Below, piece after piece: positions 4,973-5,258 of a stretch of 5,258 nucleotides of DNA. The stretch comes from CAZJBP01 sp964544115 (GTDB lineage: Bacteria > Verrucomicrobiota > Kiritimatiellia > UBA8416 > JADHWI01). The position numbers were made by a program, and so were the translations under genes. The notes beneath the pieces were generated by a model. The model saw only the letters and a program-made list of their open reading frames with translations. It ran no database searches and had not been told where the DNA came from. Each line of letters begins with the position of its first letter. Position 1 is the first letter of the stretch. The DNA lies in the NCBI GenBank assembly GCA_964544115.1, contig CAZJBP010000221.1, forward strand, positions 1-5,258. The letters are read 5' to 3'.

Positions 4973-5258
4973 AGGTAGACCGTATGCAGCAATAGTGGTT
5001 GATTCAAGGCGAAAAAGCGGGGGTCCCAGGGTCAGCCCTTGAGAGATAAGAAGGCTTGCGTGGGTCCCTGCATGGTGCATCTATCCGTCCGGGCACACTT
5101 CGCAGCCACACGACGGCGCCGAACGCCCATCTTGGCTCGCGCTTGAAGCCCCCCTTCCCGCCACCTTCGGCGTTGGCCCCGCCGTCCGCCTCCGGTTCCG
5201 AACGGGCGCATCCTCGTTTCAGATTCCGCTGAAGAAGGTCTGCGGTGGGGCGTCTGCC
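4973..5258. other. Right flank, GC-rich, no supported gene
   Basis: This stretch contains the alternative 5' extension and upstream region of the tail-anchored gene, followed by sequence of about 72% GC (5161-5220). Two minus-strand frames stay open to the right edge, ending at stops 5004-5006 and 5032-5034. One reads as a glycine- and arginine-rich peptide including KGGFKREPRWAFGAV. I associate such peptides with recurrent intergenic ORFs in Xanthomonadaceae, from memory. I do not call a gene here. Confidence 0.35.

Noticed and set aside
4554..5042. 162-codon plus-strand ORF
   Set aside because: Antisense to the tail-anchored gene; Ser/Arg/Pro-rich with no domain, while the minus frame has a motif, a basic stretch and a membrane anchor.

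Overview
The window looks like an accessory region of a GC-rich gammaproteobacterium, most likely a Xanthomonadaceae/Lysobacter-like genome. This placement is inference. It rests on the very GC-rich intergenic flanks, the hexanucleotide-based intergenic repeat near the left end, and a right-edge reading frame whose peptide resembles intergenic ORFs I associate with that family. No rRNA, tRNA, transposase, integrase or CRISPR array was seen.

Layout: (1) 1-603 has no gene but holds a nested inverted repeat (121-316) built partly from a 6-bp unit. (2) 604-1359, minus strand, encodes a six-transmembrane voltage-gated potassium channel with an intact TVGYGD filter and a regular arginine sensor helix. 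(3) 1402-3027, minus strand, encodes a divergent YifB/ComM-type AAA+ ATPase, 42 bp upstream of the channel on the same strand, so the two look like one transcription unit (ATPase first). (4) 3028-3653 holds a plausible ATPase promoter, a small decayed gene (3169-3439, minus) whose fragments resemble a PUR-type nucleic-acid-binding domain, and a leader with inverted repeats in front of the next gene. (5) 3678-4238, plus strand, is an unrecognised protein with about three membrane segments. (6) 4346-4972, minus strand (possibly to 5080), is an unrecognised soluble protein with a C-terminal membrane anchor, convergent with the previous gene. (7) 5081-5258 is GC-rich and carries no gene I can support.

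Base composition is mosaic. Hand counts of 60-base lines give about 70-75% GC at 61-120, 3301-3360 and 5161-5220, but about 48-58% inside the ATPase, the channel and the three-TM gene. The intact genes therefore look acquired, while the decayed PUR-like gene has host-like composition.

The most interesting possibility is the ATPase-plus-voltage-gated-channel pair, flanked by two further membrane-linked proteins of unknown function. A AAA+ ATPase coupled to an ion channel could be a stress or defence module, but nothing in the sequence proves this. The ComM relationship equally allows a role in DNA recombination with the channel merely as a neighbour.
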